This document shows, one piece after another, positions 34,806 to 42,789 of a stretch of 64,000 bases of DNA (within the stretch, counting starts at the first letter, position 1; each line of letters starts with the position of its first letter). A program made the translations under genes and the position numbers. Origin of the DNA: Streptomyces sp. CB01635 (GTDB lineage: Bacteria; Actinomycetota; Actinomycetes; Streptomycetales; Streptomycetaceae); contig NZ_NNBL01000027.1 in the NCBI RefSeq assembly GCF_002803065.1, positions 43,550 through 107,549 on the forward strand. Reading direction: 5' to 3'. The notes under the pieces are model-generated. The model saw only the letters and a list, made by a program, of their open reading frames with translations. It was not told the origin of the DNA and did not search any database.

Positions 34806-35840
34806 TCAGCCTTTCTGAAGGGACGTCAGGCCGTGGTCGATGAAGACGGGCACGAGCTCACCGATGCGGTCGAAGCCGGCGCCGACGGTCTGGCCGAGGG
34901 TGTAGCGGTAGTGGATGCCTTCGAGGATCACGGCGAGCTTGAACCACGCGAAGGCCGTGTACCAGGAGACGGCGGAGACGTCGCGCCCCGAGCGCGCGGC
35001 GTACCGCTCGATGATCTCGGCGGGGTCGGGGTGCCCGGCGGCTGCGGCCGTCGTGGAGACGGGGGAGTCGGGCATGTCCAGCTTCGCGCTGTACATCACC
35101 AGCAGGCCAAGGTCGGTGAGCGGGTCACCGAGCGTGGACATCTCCCAGTCGAGGACGGCCTTGATCCGGTCGACGCCGTCGGCGTCCTCGTTGATCAGGA
35201 CGTTGTCGAGGCGGTAGTCGCCGTGCACGATCGTGGGGGCGGGCGAGCTGGGCAGCGAGCGGCCGAGCGCCGCGTGCAGCTCGTCGACGCCGGCCAGCTC
35301 GCGGTTCCTGGACGCGTCGAGCTGCTTGCCCCAGCGCCGCAGCTGCCGGTCGAGGAACCCCTCGGGCCGCCCGAAGTCCGCGAGGCCGACCTCGGCGGGG
35401 TCCACGGCGTGCAGGTCGACGAGGGTGTCCACGAGGGCGAGCACGGCGGCGCGGGTGCGCTCGGGGCCCAGCTGCGCGAGCTGGTCGGCCGTGCGGTACG
35501 GCGTGCCCGCCACGTACTCCATCACGTAGAACGGCGCGCCGAGCACGCTGTCGTCCTCGCACATGAGCAGCGCCTCGGGCACCGGCACGGACGTCGGGTG
35601 CAGGGCGCTGATCACCCGGTGCTCGCGCTTCATGTCGTGCGCGGTGGCGAGTACATGGCCCAGTGGCGGGCGGCGGACCACCCAGGTCGACGAGCCGTCG
35701 CCGACGAGGTACGTGAGGTTCGACCGGCCGCCCTCGACGATCCGCCCGGACAGCGGACCGGCCACGAGCCCCGGGCGCTCCCGGTCGAGGTGGCCGCGCA
35801 GCTGGTCGAGATCAAGACCTGGGGGGTGGCCGGCGCTCAT
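34806..35840 (-). CDS. APH-family phosphotransferase (LvaA/ACAD10-11 kinase-domain type)
   Basis: A 344-residue kinase-like protein. Visible motifs: the Gly-rich N-lobe EGGRSNLTYLV near 37, ATP-binding Lys/Arg region VVRRPP near 53, catalytic loop VHGDYRLDNVLI near 205 and the metal-binding Asp in VLDWEMSTLGDP near 230. Proteins of this subgroup are usually annotated as aminoglycoside phosphotransferases, but next to an acyl-CoA dehydrogenase they are better explained as hydroxyacyl-CoA kinases. GGAGG six bases upstream fixes the ATG at 35840. A strong palindrome at 35884-35901 lies in the promoter region. Confidence 0.88.
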   Translation of the reverse strand: MSAGHPPGLDLDQLRGHLDRERPGLVAGPLSGRIVEGGRSNLTYLVGDGSSTWVVRRPPLGHVLATAHDMKREHRVISALHPTSVPVPEALLMCEDDSVLGAPFYVMEYVAGTPYRTADQLAQLGPERTRAAVLALVDTLVDLHAVDPAEVGLADFGRPEGFLDRQLRRWGKQLDASRNRELAGVDELHAALGRSLPSSPAPTIVHGDYRLDNVLINEDADGVDRIKAVLDWEMSTLGDPLTDLGLLVMYSAKLDMPDSPVSTTAAAAGHPDPAEIIERYAARSGRDVSAVSWYTAFAWFKLAVILEGIHYRYTLGQTVGAGFDRIGELVPVFIDHGLTSLQKG

Positions 35841-35883
35841 CGATGTCCTCCGGAGGCAGAGTGAAGCGGTGTCGCGTCACATG

Positions 35884-35901
35884 ATGCCGACCGGTCGGTA
35901 T
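35884..35901 (-). promoter_or_regulatory. TetR-type palindromic operator
   Basis: ATGCCGACCGGTCGGTAT is a palindrome with 9-bp half-sites and one mismatch, 44 bases before the kinase start. It shares 13 of 16 core positions with the spacer of the MHS transporter promoter (11955-11970). Confidence 0.65.
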
Positions 35902-36015
35902 GTCGTCCAGGGCGGAGGCTGAATGTGATCCATCTCGTACGCTACTGCCCGCGGCCGGGCGGTGCGGGTGCGTCCGGCGAGAATGTCGGCCGCACCCCGC
36001 GCGGCCTGCGGACCG

Positions 36016-36312
36016 TCAGTGGTCGTCCCAGTGGCCCTCGTGCTGCGCGTGCCGGTGCCCGTCGTGGACGTAGTCGACGTGATCGCCGTGTGTGACGGCC
36101 TGATGCCCGCAGTTCTGGCCGTGCTGGTGCTCGTGGCCCTGGTGCGTGGTGTGGGCGCCGGGCTCGCACTCGTCCCAGTGGCCGTTGTGCTCCGCGTGCA
36201 GATGTCCGTCGTGCGCGTAGTCGACGTGGTCGCCGTGCGGCACCGCCGCGTGGCCGCAGCCCTCGCCGTGGGTGTGCTCGTGGACGGGGTGTTCCTGATG
36301 GAGAGTGGTCAT
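36016..36312 (-). CDS. His-rich duplicated small protein, probable metal binder
   Basis: A 98-residue protein with 27 His and three Cys. It consists of two copies of a unit of about 35 residues: HGEGCGHAAVPHGDHVDYAH... and HGQNCGHQAVTHGDHVDYVH..., each ending in GHWDE/D. No signal peptide or membrane segment is visible. The density of His, Asp and Cys suggests zinc, nickel or cobalt binding or storage. Similar single-unit HGDHVDYVHDGHRH proteins are known in actinomycetes, without assigned function as far as I recall. An imperfect inverted repeat (CGGAAATG/CATTCCG, 36327-36348) lies upstream and could be a metalloregulator site. The opposite strand is also open but has no plausible product. 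Confidence 0.8.
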   Translation of the reverse strand: MTTLHQEHPVHEHTHGEGCGHAAVPHGDHVDYAHDGHLHAEHNGHWDECEPGAHTTHQGHEHQHGQNCGHQAVTHGDHVDYVHDGHRHAQHEGHWDDH

Positions 36313-36397
36313 GGAGTCAGGCTAGCCGGAAATGCCTGAATCATTCCGTTATGGAACCCTTGTGCTGTTCCTGTGCCTTTCGCGAGGAGTACGTCGG

Positions 36398-37333
36398 ATG
36401 AAGGCGATCAGCTACAGCGGCTACGGCGGTCCCGAGGTACTCGAATACGGGGAGGCGCACGACCCCAAGGTCGGGCCCGACGCCGTCCTGGTGAAGGTCA
36501 GGGCCGCGGCGGTGAACCCCGTCGACTGGAAGGCCCGCGAGGGCTACCTCGACCCGGTGCTCGACGCCGTCTTCCCCGTGATCCCCGGCTGGGACGTGTC
36601 CGGCGTCGTGGTCCAACCCGGCTCCTCCGTCACCGAGTTCGTCACCGGCGACGAGGTGATCGGGTACGTGCGCGAGGACTTCCTCTCCCGCGGGACCTTC
36701 GCCGAGTACGTCGCCGCGCCCGTGCGCACCCTGGCCCGCAAGCCCCGGAACCTCACCTACGAGGAGGCCGCCGGGCTGCCGCTCACCGGACTCACCGCCT
36801 ACCAGGTCCTGACCGGCGCCCTCGCCGTGCAGGAGGGTGACGTGGTGCTCGTCCACGCGGCGGCCGGCGGCGTCGGGTCGATCGCGGTCCAGCTGGGCCG
36901 CCACCTCGGCGCCCGCGTCATCGGCACGGCGAGCGAACGCAACCACGACTTCCTGCGGGAGCTGGGCGCCGAACCGATCACGTACGGGGACGGCCTCGCC
37001 GAGCGGGTGCGGGCGCTCGCTCCGGAGGGCGTGGACGCCGCGTTCGACACGGTGGGCGGGGAGGCCCTGAAGGTGTCCGCGGACCTGCTCGCGCCGGGCG
37101 GCCGGCTCGCGTCCATCGCCGACGCCTCGGTCGTCGACCTGGGTGGCCACTACGTCTTCGTGCGCCCCGACGCCGCCGACCTCGCGCGCCTCGCGGACCT
37201 CGCGGAACAGGACGTGGTCACGGTGCACGTCGACGAGACGTTCCCGCTGGAGCGGGCCGCCGACGCCCAGCGGCTGAGCGCCGAGGGCCGCACCAGGGGC
37301 AAGATCGTGGTCACCGTGCCGTGGACCGACTGA
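36398..37333 (+). CDS. NADPH:quinone oxidoreductase-like MDR enzyme
   Basis: A 311-residue zinc-free medium-chain reductase. The N-terminus MKAISYSGYGGPEVL, AAAVNPVDWKAREG near 37, the cofactor motif VHAAAGGVGSIAVQLGR near 153 in pieces, and the absence of zinc-ligand Cys residues place it with the quinone oxidoreductase/enone reductase group. AGGAG eight bases before the ATG at 36398 sets the start. The stop codon lies inside an 8-bp tandem repeat, so the C-terminus WTD is encoded by the first repeat units. Substrate unknown. Confidence 0.88.
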   Translation: MKAISYSGYGGPEVLEYGEAHDPKVGPDAVLVKVRAAAVNPVDWKAREGYLDPVLDAVFPVIPGWDVSGVVVQPGSSVTEFVTGDEVIGYVREDFLSRGTFAEYVAAPVRTLARKPRNLTYEEAAGLPLTGLTAYQVLTGALAVQEGDVVLVHAAAGGVGSIAVQLGRHLGARVIGTASERNHDFLRELGAEPITYGDGLAERVRALAPEGVDAAFDTVGGEALKVSADLLAPGGRLASIADASVVDLGGHYVFVRPDAADLARLADLAEQDVVTVHVDETFPLERAADAQRLSAEGRTRGKIVVTVPWTD

Positions 37334-37368
37334 CCGACTGACCGACTGACCGACTGACCGACTGACCG
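37324..37368 (+). repeat. Tandem 8-bp repeat (GACCGACT) spanning a stop codon
   Basis: Five full copies of GACCGACT plus GACCG, all perfect. The first copy encodes the last residues and stop of the oxidoreductase gene. The unit carries TGA at each junction, so any change in copy number keeps the same stop. Confidence 0.9.
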
Positions 37369-37395
37369 GCGGGCTGGAAGCGGCGCAGGTCGCCG

Positions 37396-37755
37396 TCACA
37401 CCACCAGCGCCGCGGCGAACGCGGCCAGCGCCACCGAGCAGGCCACCGCCACCACGGCCGCGCGCCCGGTCAGTACGGGCGGCCCGGCCTCGTGCAGCGC
37501 CAGATCGCGGATCCGGCGGTGCGCCACCGCCAGGAACCCCAGCCACGCCAGGAAGCACAGGGCGGCGCCCAGTACGCCGAGGGTGTCCGCGCCGCCGCTC
37601 AGTGTCGTCTTGGCGGCGAGGATCGCGGCCACGGTGCAGGACAGCGTCGTCCGCCGCCAGGCGAGCCGCGTCCGCGCCGGCTGGAGCCCCGGATCGCGCC
37701 CGGCCGTTCCTCCGTCGCCCTGTCCGTCGCAGGGCGGTTCGGACAGGCCGCTCAC
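37396..37755 (-). CDS. DUF202-family small membrane protein
   Basis: A 119-residue protein with three transmembrane helices (about 35-55, 60-80, 95-117). LQPARTRLAWRRTTLSCTVAAIL is the DUF202 signature (R-T-x-L-A-W-x-R-T). The GTG at 37755 overlaps the stop of the upstream DUF202 gene by four bases, so the two are made together and may form a complex. DUF202 proteins have no firm function. Confidence 0.8.
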   Translation of the reverse strand: MSGLSEPPCDGQGDGGTAGRDPGLQPARTRLAWRRTTLSCTVAAILAAKTTLSGGADTLGVLGAALCFLAWLGFLAVAHRRIRDLALHEAGPPVLTGRAAVVAVACSVALAAFAAALVV

Positions 37756-38144
37756 CCCGCCCACCCGGCGAGCACGACCACCACCATCGCGACGGCCACC
37801 AGCGCCACGACGACGCTCAACAGCGCCGGGAACCGTGAGACGGGCAGGTCCTCGCCCCGCCGCATCGCCCGTTCGCAGCGCACCCAGTGGCTGACCGCGC
37901 GTAGGGAGCACAGGGCGCCCGCCGCGAGCAGCGCGAGCGCGAGCCCGGCCCGCCAGGCCCAGCGCAGGTCCGGCAGGAACTGGTCCACGGCGAACCCGCC
38001 GCCGATCAGCGCGAGCGCCGTGCGCAGCCAGGCCAGGAACGTGCGTTCGTTGGCCAGGGAGAAGCGGTAGTCGGGTGTCTCGCCGTCCTCCCGCACCCGT
38101 TCGGGTGCGAACCAGAGGCGGACACTACGTACAAATTCGATCAC
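37752..38144 (-). CDS. DUF202/YidH-family membrane protein
   Basis: A 130-residue protein with three transmembrane helices. The motif FSLANERTFLAWLRTALALIGGGFAV is the YidH/DUF202 signature. It is the first of two consecutive DUF202 genes, nine bases after the Nudix gene stop, so the three may be one transcript. This form has a charged N-terminus (WFAPERVREDGETPDYR) that its partner lacks. Confidence 0.85.
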   Translation of the reverse strand: MIEFVRSVRLWFAPERVREDGETPDYRFSLANERTFLAWLRTALALIGGGFAVDQFLPDLRWAWRAGLALALLAAGALCSLRAVSHWVRCERAMRRGEDLPVSRFPALLSVVVALVAVAMVVVVLAGWAG

Positions 38145-38153
38145 GGGGCGACC

Positions 38154-38741
38154 TTATCCGGGCGGCCCGGGCAGGCCCGCGGCCCCTGCACGGTAGGCCC
38201 GCAGCCGCTCGTACGCGTCGAGCCCGTCCGGCACCCACGGCCACTCGGGAAGCCGCCGCTCCAGCTCCTCGTCGGTGAGGAAGTCGTGCCAGGCGACCTC
38301 CTCGGCCTGCGGGTCCACCGGCGGCTCGCAGCGCACCTCGTACAGGTACGACCACCAGGTGCGGCCCGCCCCGCCGTCGTACAGGAACTTGAACAGCGGC
38401 TCGGGGCGCGGCAGCCCGGACACGCCGAGTTCCTCCTCCGCCTCGCGCAGGGCGGCGTCGTCGTAGGACTCGCCGGCGCCCACGACGCCGCCGACGAACA
38501 TGTCGTAGAGGGACGGGAACACCAGCTTCGTCGGGGTGCGGCGGTGCACGAAGATCCGGCCGGCGGAGTCCCTGGCCTGGATGAACACGCACCGGTGGCG
38601 CAGTCCGCGTGCGTAGGCCTCGCCGCGCGGGGCCTGCCCGACCACCCGGTCGTGCTCGTCGACGATGTCGAGGACCTCCGCCGCCGGATCCGGGGCGGCA
38701 GCGGCTTCAGCGGCGTTCGTGGGATCGGTGGGAGGGGTCAT
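38154..38741 (-). CDS. Nudix hydrolase
   Basis: A 195-residue cytosolic Nudix protein. The Nudix box is complete (GAGESYDDAALREAEEELGV near 93-112), providing the metal-binding Glu residues. The N-terminal layout EVLDIVDEHDRVVGQAPRGEAYARGLRHR is shared with the YfcD/isopentenyl-diphosphate-isomerase-like subgroup, but the isomerase active-site Cys motif is not evident. The first 20 residues are Ala/Pro-rich and may not be structured. It is first in a likely operon with two DUF202 genes. Confidence 0.87.
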   Translation of the reverse strand: MTPPTDPTNAAEAAAAPDPAAEVLDIVDEHDRVVGQAPRGEAYARGLRHRCVFIQARDSAGRIFVHRRTPTKLVFPSLYDMFVGGVVGAGESYDDAALREAEEELGVSGLPRPEPLFKFLYDGGAGRTWWSYLYEVRCEPPVDPQAEEVAWHDFLTDEELERRLPEWPWVPDGLDAYERLRAYRAGAAGLPGPPG

Positions 38742-38778
38742 GCGCCCATGACATCAGAACCCGGAAGACCCCGGCAGC

Positions 38779-39669
38779 TCAGACCCCGACCCCCGCCCGG
38801 TCCCCCTCCCGAGGGCCCGCGGTCGGCATCGCCGGATGCATCCCGAGCAGCACGATCCCCGAAACGATCGCCGTGAGCCCGGTCGCCTGCCAGGCGAGCG
38901 CCCCGGCATCCGTGCGTAGCTGGTCGCCCATGAAGCCGACCCCGCACGCGATGCCCGCAAGCGGCTGCGCCGCCGTCAGCGCGGGCAGCGACATCCGCAG
39001 CGGCGCCATCTCGAAGGCGCTCTGCACCAGGATCAGGCCCGTGACGCCCAGCACCAGGACCCCGTAAGGCTGCCAGCTGGTGAACAACCCGGCCCAGCCG
39101 CCCGACGAGAACAGCTGCCCGCTCATCCGCGTCAGCGCGTCCTGCACCCCGTAGAGGAGCCCGGCCGCCACGCCGAGGAGGACCGGGGCCGCGCCCATCC
39201 GTGACTTCTTCGCGTACGCCGTGAGCAGCAGCGCGCCGCCCACCATCACGCCGATGATCAGCCAGCGCCGCAGCGGGTCGGTGACCGCGTCCCCGCTGCG
39301 TGGCTCGCCCGCCACGATGAAGGCCGTCACCCCGCCCGCGAGCAGGGCCAGGCCCGCCCAGCCCTGTTTGCCCAGCGGCTGGCGGGTCTGGTGGCGCGAG
39401 AGGGCGAGCGCGAACAGGAGGTTGGTCGCGAGCAGCGGCTCGACGAGGGAGATCTCCCCGTTGCCCAGCGCGATCGCGCCGAGCGCCATGCCGCACACCA
39501 TGAAACCTATGCCGCCCAGCCAACGGGGCACCCGAACGAGGTCGAGGAGCAGGCGCGGCGACAGGAAGTCGTTCAGCGGGGCGTGCTGCGCCGCGTTCTG
39601 CTGGAGCACGAATCCGATGCCCAGACAGAAGGCCGCGGAGACGGCGAGGACGAGTACGAGAACCGACAC
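38779..39669 (-). CDS. DMT-superfamily (EamA-like) transporter
   Basis: A 296-residue protein with about nine to ten transmembrane helices and an internal duplication typical of EamA-like drug/metabolite transporters. The first helix VLVLVLAVSAAFCLGIGFVLQQ follows directly from the GTG at 39669, which has GAGGTG upstream; this decides the start, as the long upstream extension of the frame is non-coding. Direction and substrate unknown. Confidence 0.82.
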   Translation of the reverse strand: MSVLVLVLAVSAAFCLGIGFVLQQNAAQHAPLNDFLSPRLLLDLVRVPRWLGGIGFMVCGMALGAIALGNGEISLVEPLLATNLLFALALSRHQTRQPLGKQGWAGLALLAGGVTAFIVAGEPRSGDAVTDPLRRWLIIGVMVGGALLLTAYAKKSRMGAAPVLLGVAAGLLYGVQDALTRMSGQLFSSGGWAGLFTSWQPYGVLVLGVTGLILVQSAFEMAPLRMSLPALTAAQPLAGIACGVGFMGDQLRTDAGALAWQATGLTAIVSGIVLLGMHPAMPTAGPREGDRAGVGV

Positions 39670-39855
39670 GCTGCGCACCTCGAGAATGCAGGTATCAAGA
39701 TCGGCCGTGGGCGGGTCGTTGCACGGGTGTATGGCCGACGATAGCGCCCCGCGGCACCGGCTGCCCCGCGAGTGACCCGGACGGCGAGGTTGACGCCGCC
39801 GACCCCCGTGCCCAAGATCTGACCCACCGGTAACTTTCGAGAGGGACGGACCCCA

Positions 39856-41523
39856 ATGACGACGTACGACGCGGACGTGATCGTGATCGGGGCGGGCCTC
39901 GCCGGGCTCGCGGCGGTGGCAGAACTCGTGGACGCGGGCCGCAAGGTGATCCTGCTGGACCAGGAACCGGAGCAGTCCATCGGCGGTCAGGCGCACTGGT
40001 CCTTCGGCGGTCTCTTCTTCGTCGACTCGCCCGAGCAGCGCCGCCTGCGGATCAAGGACAGCCACGCGCTCGCGCTCCAGGACTGGATGGGCACCGCCGG
40101 CTTCGACCGTGCCGAGGACCACTGGCCGCGCAAGTGGGCCGAGGCGTACGTCGACTTCGCCGCGGGCGAGAAGCGGTCCTGGCTGCACCAGCAGGGCGTC
40201 CGGTTCTTCCCCGTGGTCGGCTGGGCGGAGCGAGGCGGCTACGACGCGAACGGGCACGGGAACTCGGTGCCCCGCTTCCACATCACCTGGGGGACCGGGC
40301 CCGGCCTCGTCGCCCCCTTCGAGCGCCGCGTCAGGGAGGGCGTGGCGCGCGGTCTCGTACAGCTGAAGTTCCGGCACCGGGTGACCGGCCTGTCCCGCAG
40401 CGCCGGCGCCGTCGACACCGTCAGCGGCGAGATCCTCGAACCGTCGTCCATCGAGCGCGGCCAGGGCAGCAGCCGTACGGTCACGGGCTCCTTCGAGCTC
40501 AAGGCGCAGGCGGTGATCGTCACCTCCGGCGGCATCGGCGGAAACCACGACCTGGTCCGCGCCAACTGGCCCGAGCGCCTCGGCACCCCGCCCGAGAAGA
40601 TGCTCTCCGGCGTGCCCGCGCACGTCGACGGCCTGATGCTCGGGATAACGGAGGACGCGGGCGCGCACCTCATCAACCGCGACCGCATGTGGCACTACAC
40701 CGAGGGCATCGAGAACTGGAACCCCATCTGGGACAAGCACGGCATCCGCATCCTGCCGGGCCCGTCCTCGCTCTGGCTCGACGCGCGCGGTGAGCGCCTG
40801 CCCGTGCCGCTCTTCCCCGGCTTCGACACCCTCGGCACTCTCGACCACATCATGAAGACCGGATACGGCTACACGTGGTTCGTGCTCAACCAGCGCATCA
40901 TCGGCAAGGAGTTCACCCTCAGCGGCTCCGAGCAGAACCCCGACCTCACCGGGAAGTCCGTGCGCGGTGTCATCGACCGGGCCCGCGCCGACGTGCCGGC
41001 GCCCGTCAAGGCCTTCATGGACAACGGCGCCGACTTCGTCGTCGAGAAGGATCTCCCCGCCCTCGTGCGCGGCATGAACGCCCTGACTGAGAAGTCATCG
41101 GGTCCGCTGATCGACGAGGCCGCACTGCGCCGCACCCTCGTCGCCCGCGACCGCGAGATCGTCAACCCCTTCACCAAGGACCTCCAGGTGACCGCCATCC
41201 GCGGCACCCGCAAGTTCCTCGGCGACCGCCTCATCCGCACCACGGCCCCGCACCGCATCCTCGACCCGAAGGCGGGCCCGCTGGTCGCCGTGCGCCTCAA
41301 CATCCTCACCCGCAAGTCGCTCGGCGGTCTGGAGACCGACCTGTCCTCGCGCGTCCTGACCGACGCCGGTGAGCCCCTGCCGGGCGTGTACGCGGCGGGG
41401 GAGGCGGCCGGGTTCGGCGGCGGGGGCGTGCACGGCTACCGCTCCCTCGAAGGGACCTTCCTCGGCGGCTGCCTCTTCTCGGGCCGCGCGGCGGGCCGCG
41501 CCGCGGCCGCCGCGACCGGCTGA
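39856..41523 (+). CDS. FAD-binding dehydrogenase (fumarate-reductase/KstD-like fold)
   Basis: A 555-residue flavoprotein. The N-terminal Rossmann motif VIVIGAGLAGLAAVAEL is near 9-25, the second strand ends VILLDQEP near 40, GGQAHWSFGG near 48 contacts FAD, and the C-terminal FAD motif GVYAAGEAAGFGGGGVHGYRSLEGTFLGG is near 513 in pieces. This is the family annotated FAD-binding dehydrogenase, related to fumarate reductase flavoproteins and ketosteroid dehydrogenases. No signal peptide or Cys for covalent flavin is evident. A strong terminator follows, so it is monocistronic. Substrate unknown. Confidence 0.87.
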   Translation: MTTYDADVIVIGAGLAGLAAVAELVDAGRKVILLDQEPEQSIGGQAHWSFGGLFFVDSPEQRRLRIKDSHALALQDWMGTAGFDRAEDHWPRKWAEAYVDFAAGEKRSWLHQQGVRFFPVVGWAERGGYDANGHGNSVPRFHITWGTGPGLVAPFERRVREGVARGLVQLKFRHRVTGLSRSAGAVDTVSGEILEPSSIERGQGSSRTVTGSFELKAQAVIVTSGGIGGNHDLVRANWPERLGTPPEKMLSGVPAHVDGLMLGITEDAGAHLINRDRMWHYTEGIENWNPIWDKHGIRILPGPSSLWLDARGERLPVPLFPGFDTLGTLDHIMKTGYGYTWFVLNQRIIGKEFTLSGSEQNPDLTGKSVRGVIDRARADVPAPVKAFMDNGADFVVEKDLPALVRGMNALTEKSSGPLIDEAALRRTLVARDREIVNPFTKDLQVTAIRGTRKFLGDRLIRTTAPHRILDPKAGPLVAVRLNILTRKSLGGLETDLSSRVLTDAGEPLPGVYAAGEAAGFGGGGVHGYRSLEGTFLGGCLFSGRAAGRAAAAATG

Positions 41524-41533
41524 ATCTCGCCTT

Positions 41534-41574
41534 GACAGCACCCCGGACACTTCTTTGCGGTCCGGGGTGCTGTC
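41534..41574 (+). terminator. 15-bp perfect terminator hairpin
   Basis: Arms 41534-41548 and 41560-41574 with an 11-base loop, starting ten bases after the flavoprotein stop. Confidence 0.85.
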
Positions 41575-41758
41575 TCGTGTCACCAGCTCAACAGCCCAGG
41601 TGAGAAAGGGGATTGGTCGATCGCGAGGGCGAACTCGGAGGATTGTGAAACGAGTTGGTGAAGGCCGCCCCTTGGTCCGCCCTTGACTCGGAGCGCCCCA
41701 TACCGCTTTGCTGTGCGTGATCACCTCAAGTAAGCCGCGTCGTAGAGGACTTCCTGCG

Positions 41759-42718
41759 GTGCCCCCACCCCCGCCACCACTCGGGCGTGCCCGCAAGCGG
41801 GCCGCTGCCCCGTTCGACTCCGCGCTCGACGACAGCGGCCTCGTGGCCGCCCGCGCGGCCCTCGCTCAGGGGCGCTGGACCGAGGTCAGGGAACTGATCT
41901 CGGCCACCGGCGACGACTGGGACCGCCGCGGTCATCGCGTCGTCGTCCTCGCCGAGGAACCCACGACCACCGCCTGGGTCAGGGACTGGCGGCTCGCCGA
42001 ACCCGAGTCGGCCGACGCCGCCGTCCTGCTCGCCCTCGCCGCCGTGCAGCGCGCCCGTATCGGCAAGTCGCGACCCGAAAAGGCCCGCGACGCCTGCCGC
42101 GACGCCGCCGCCCTCGCGCCCGCCGACCCCACTCCCTGGCTCGGACTCCTGCTTCTGGAACGGGACATGGGCCGCGAGGAGGACGTCGTCCGCCTCTTCG
42201 ACGAGATCCGCCACCGCCACCCCGAGCACCACCACGCCCACCACCTGATGGTCGCCAGGCTCGCCGAACGCCGCCCCGACGCGGGCCAGGACCCGCTCCA
42301 CGAGGTCTACGACTTCGCGTCCTGGGCCGCCGAACAGGCCGGACCCGGATCACCGCTGGCCGTCCTCCCCGTCGTCGCGCACGCTGAGCGCTACCGCGTC
42401 CTCGCCGCCGCCGGCAGTGAACCGCCCGACCCCAAGGCGTCCGGACACTGGACGGGCCGCCGCGCCCGCGTCGTGATGAAGACCGCCTTCGACTGGTGGC
42501 TCGAATGGGGCTCTCCGGAGCGCTCCGCTCATCCGCGCGGCCGCGTCGACCTGAACTTCCTCGCCCACGCCAAGTCCTGCGAGGGCAGGCCCGCGGAGGC
42601 CGCCGCCCTGTTCCACCGCATCGGCCGGCACGCCACCGCGGCCCCCTGGTCGTACCCGGACCGGGATCCGCACGAAGCGTTCAGCGCCGCGCGCCGCGCC
42701 GCGCTCGGCACGGCCTAG
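41759..42718 (+). CDS. Uncharacterised TPR-like helical protein
   Basis: A 319-residue protein of unknown function. After a Pro-rich start (PPPPPPLGRARKRA) it is all helical and rich in Ala, Arg and Trp, with repeat-like segments (AARAALAQGRWTEVRELI, EKARDACRDAAALAPADPTPWLGLLLLERDMGREEDVVRLFDEI in pieces) that read as TPR-type helical hairpins. The C-terminal CEGRPAEAAALFHRIGRHATAAPWSY is also TPR-like. AGAGGA nine bases before the GTG at 41759 sets the start; the frame upstream to 41708 is probably not translated. No membrane or enzymatic motif is seen. It lies 71 bases before an amino acid permease gene. Confidence 0.75.
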   Translation: MPPPPPPLGRARKRAAAPFDSALDDSGLVAARAALAQGRWTEVRELISATGDDWDRRGHRVVVLAEEPTTTAWVRDWRLAEPESADAAVLLALAAVQRARIGKSRPEKARDACRDAAALAPADPTPWLGLLLLERDMGREEDVVRLFDEIRHRHPEHHHAHHLMVARLAERRPDAGQDPLHEVYDFASWAAEQAGPGSPLAVLPVVAHAERYRVLAAAGSEPPDPKASGHWTGRRARVVMKTAFDWWLEWGSPERSAHPRGRVDLNFLAHAKSCEGRPAEAAALFHRIGRHATAAPWSYPDRDPHEAFSAARRAALGTA

Positions 42719-42789
42719 GACGACGCCCCCAGGCATCCCCAGACACCCGCACCAGCAGCGCTCATCCACAGGGAAGGGACAACCCCGCC

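Noticed and set aside
34806..35840. Aminoglycoside resistance phosphotransferase
   Set aside because: The fold matches, but the tight pairing with an ACAD10/11-type dehydrogenase points to acyl-CoA metabolism.
35962..36339. 125-codon hydrophobic plus-strand frame opposite the His-rich protein
   Set aside because: Antisense of His codons gives Val/Met-rich sequence by chance; the minus-strand product has a clear duplicated motif pattern.
37324..37368. CRISPR-like array
   Set aside because: The 8-bp unit has no spacers and is a simple tandem repeat; no cas genes are present.
41575..41758. Possible small RNA or peptide gene between the flavoprotein and the TPR-like gene
   Set aside because: No convincing promoter-terminator pair beyond the flavoprotein terminator and no coding bias.
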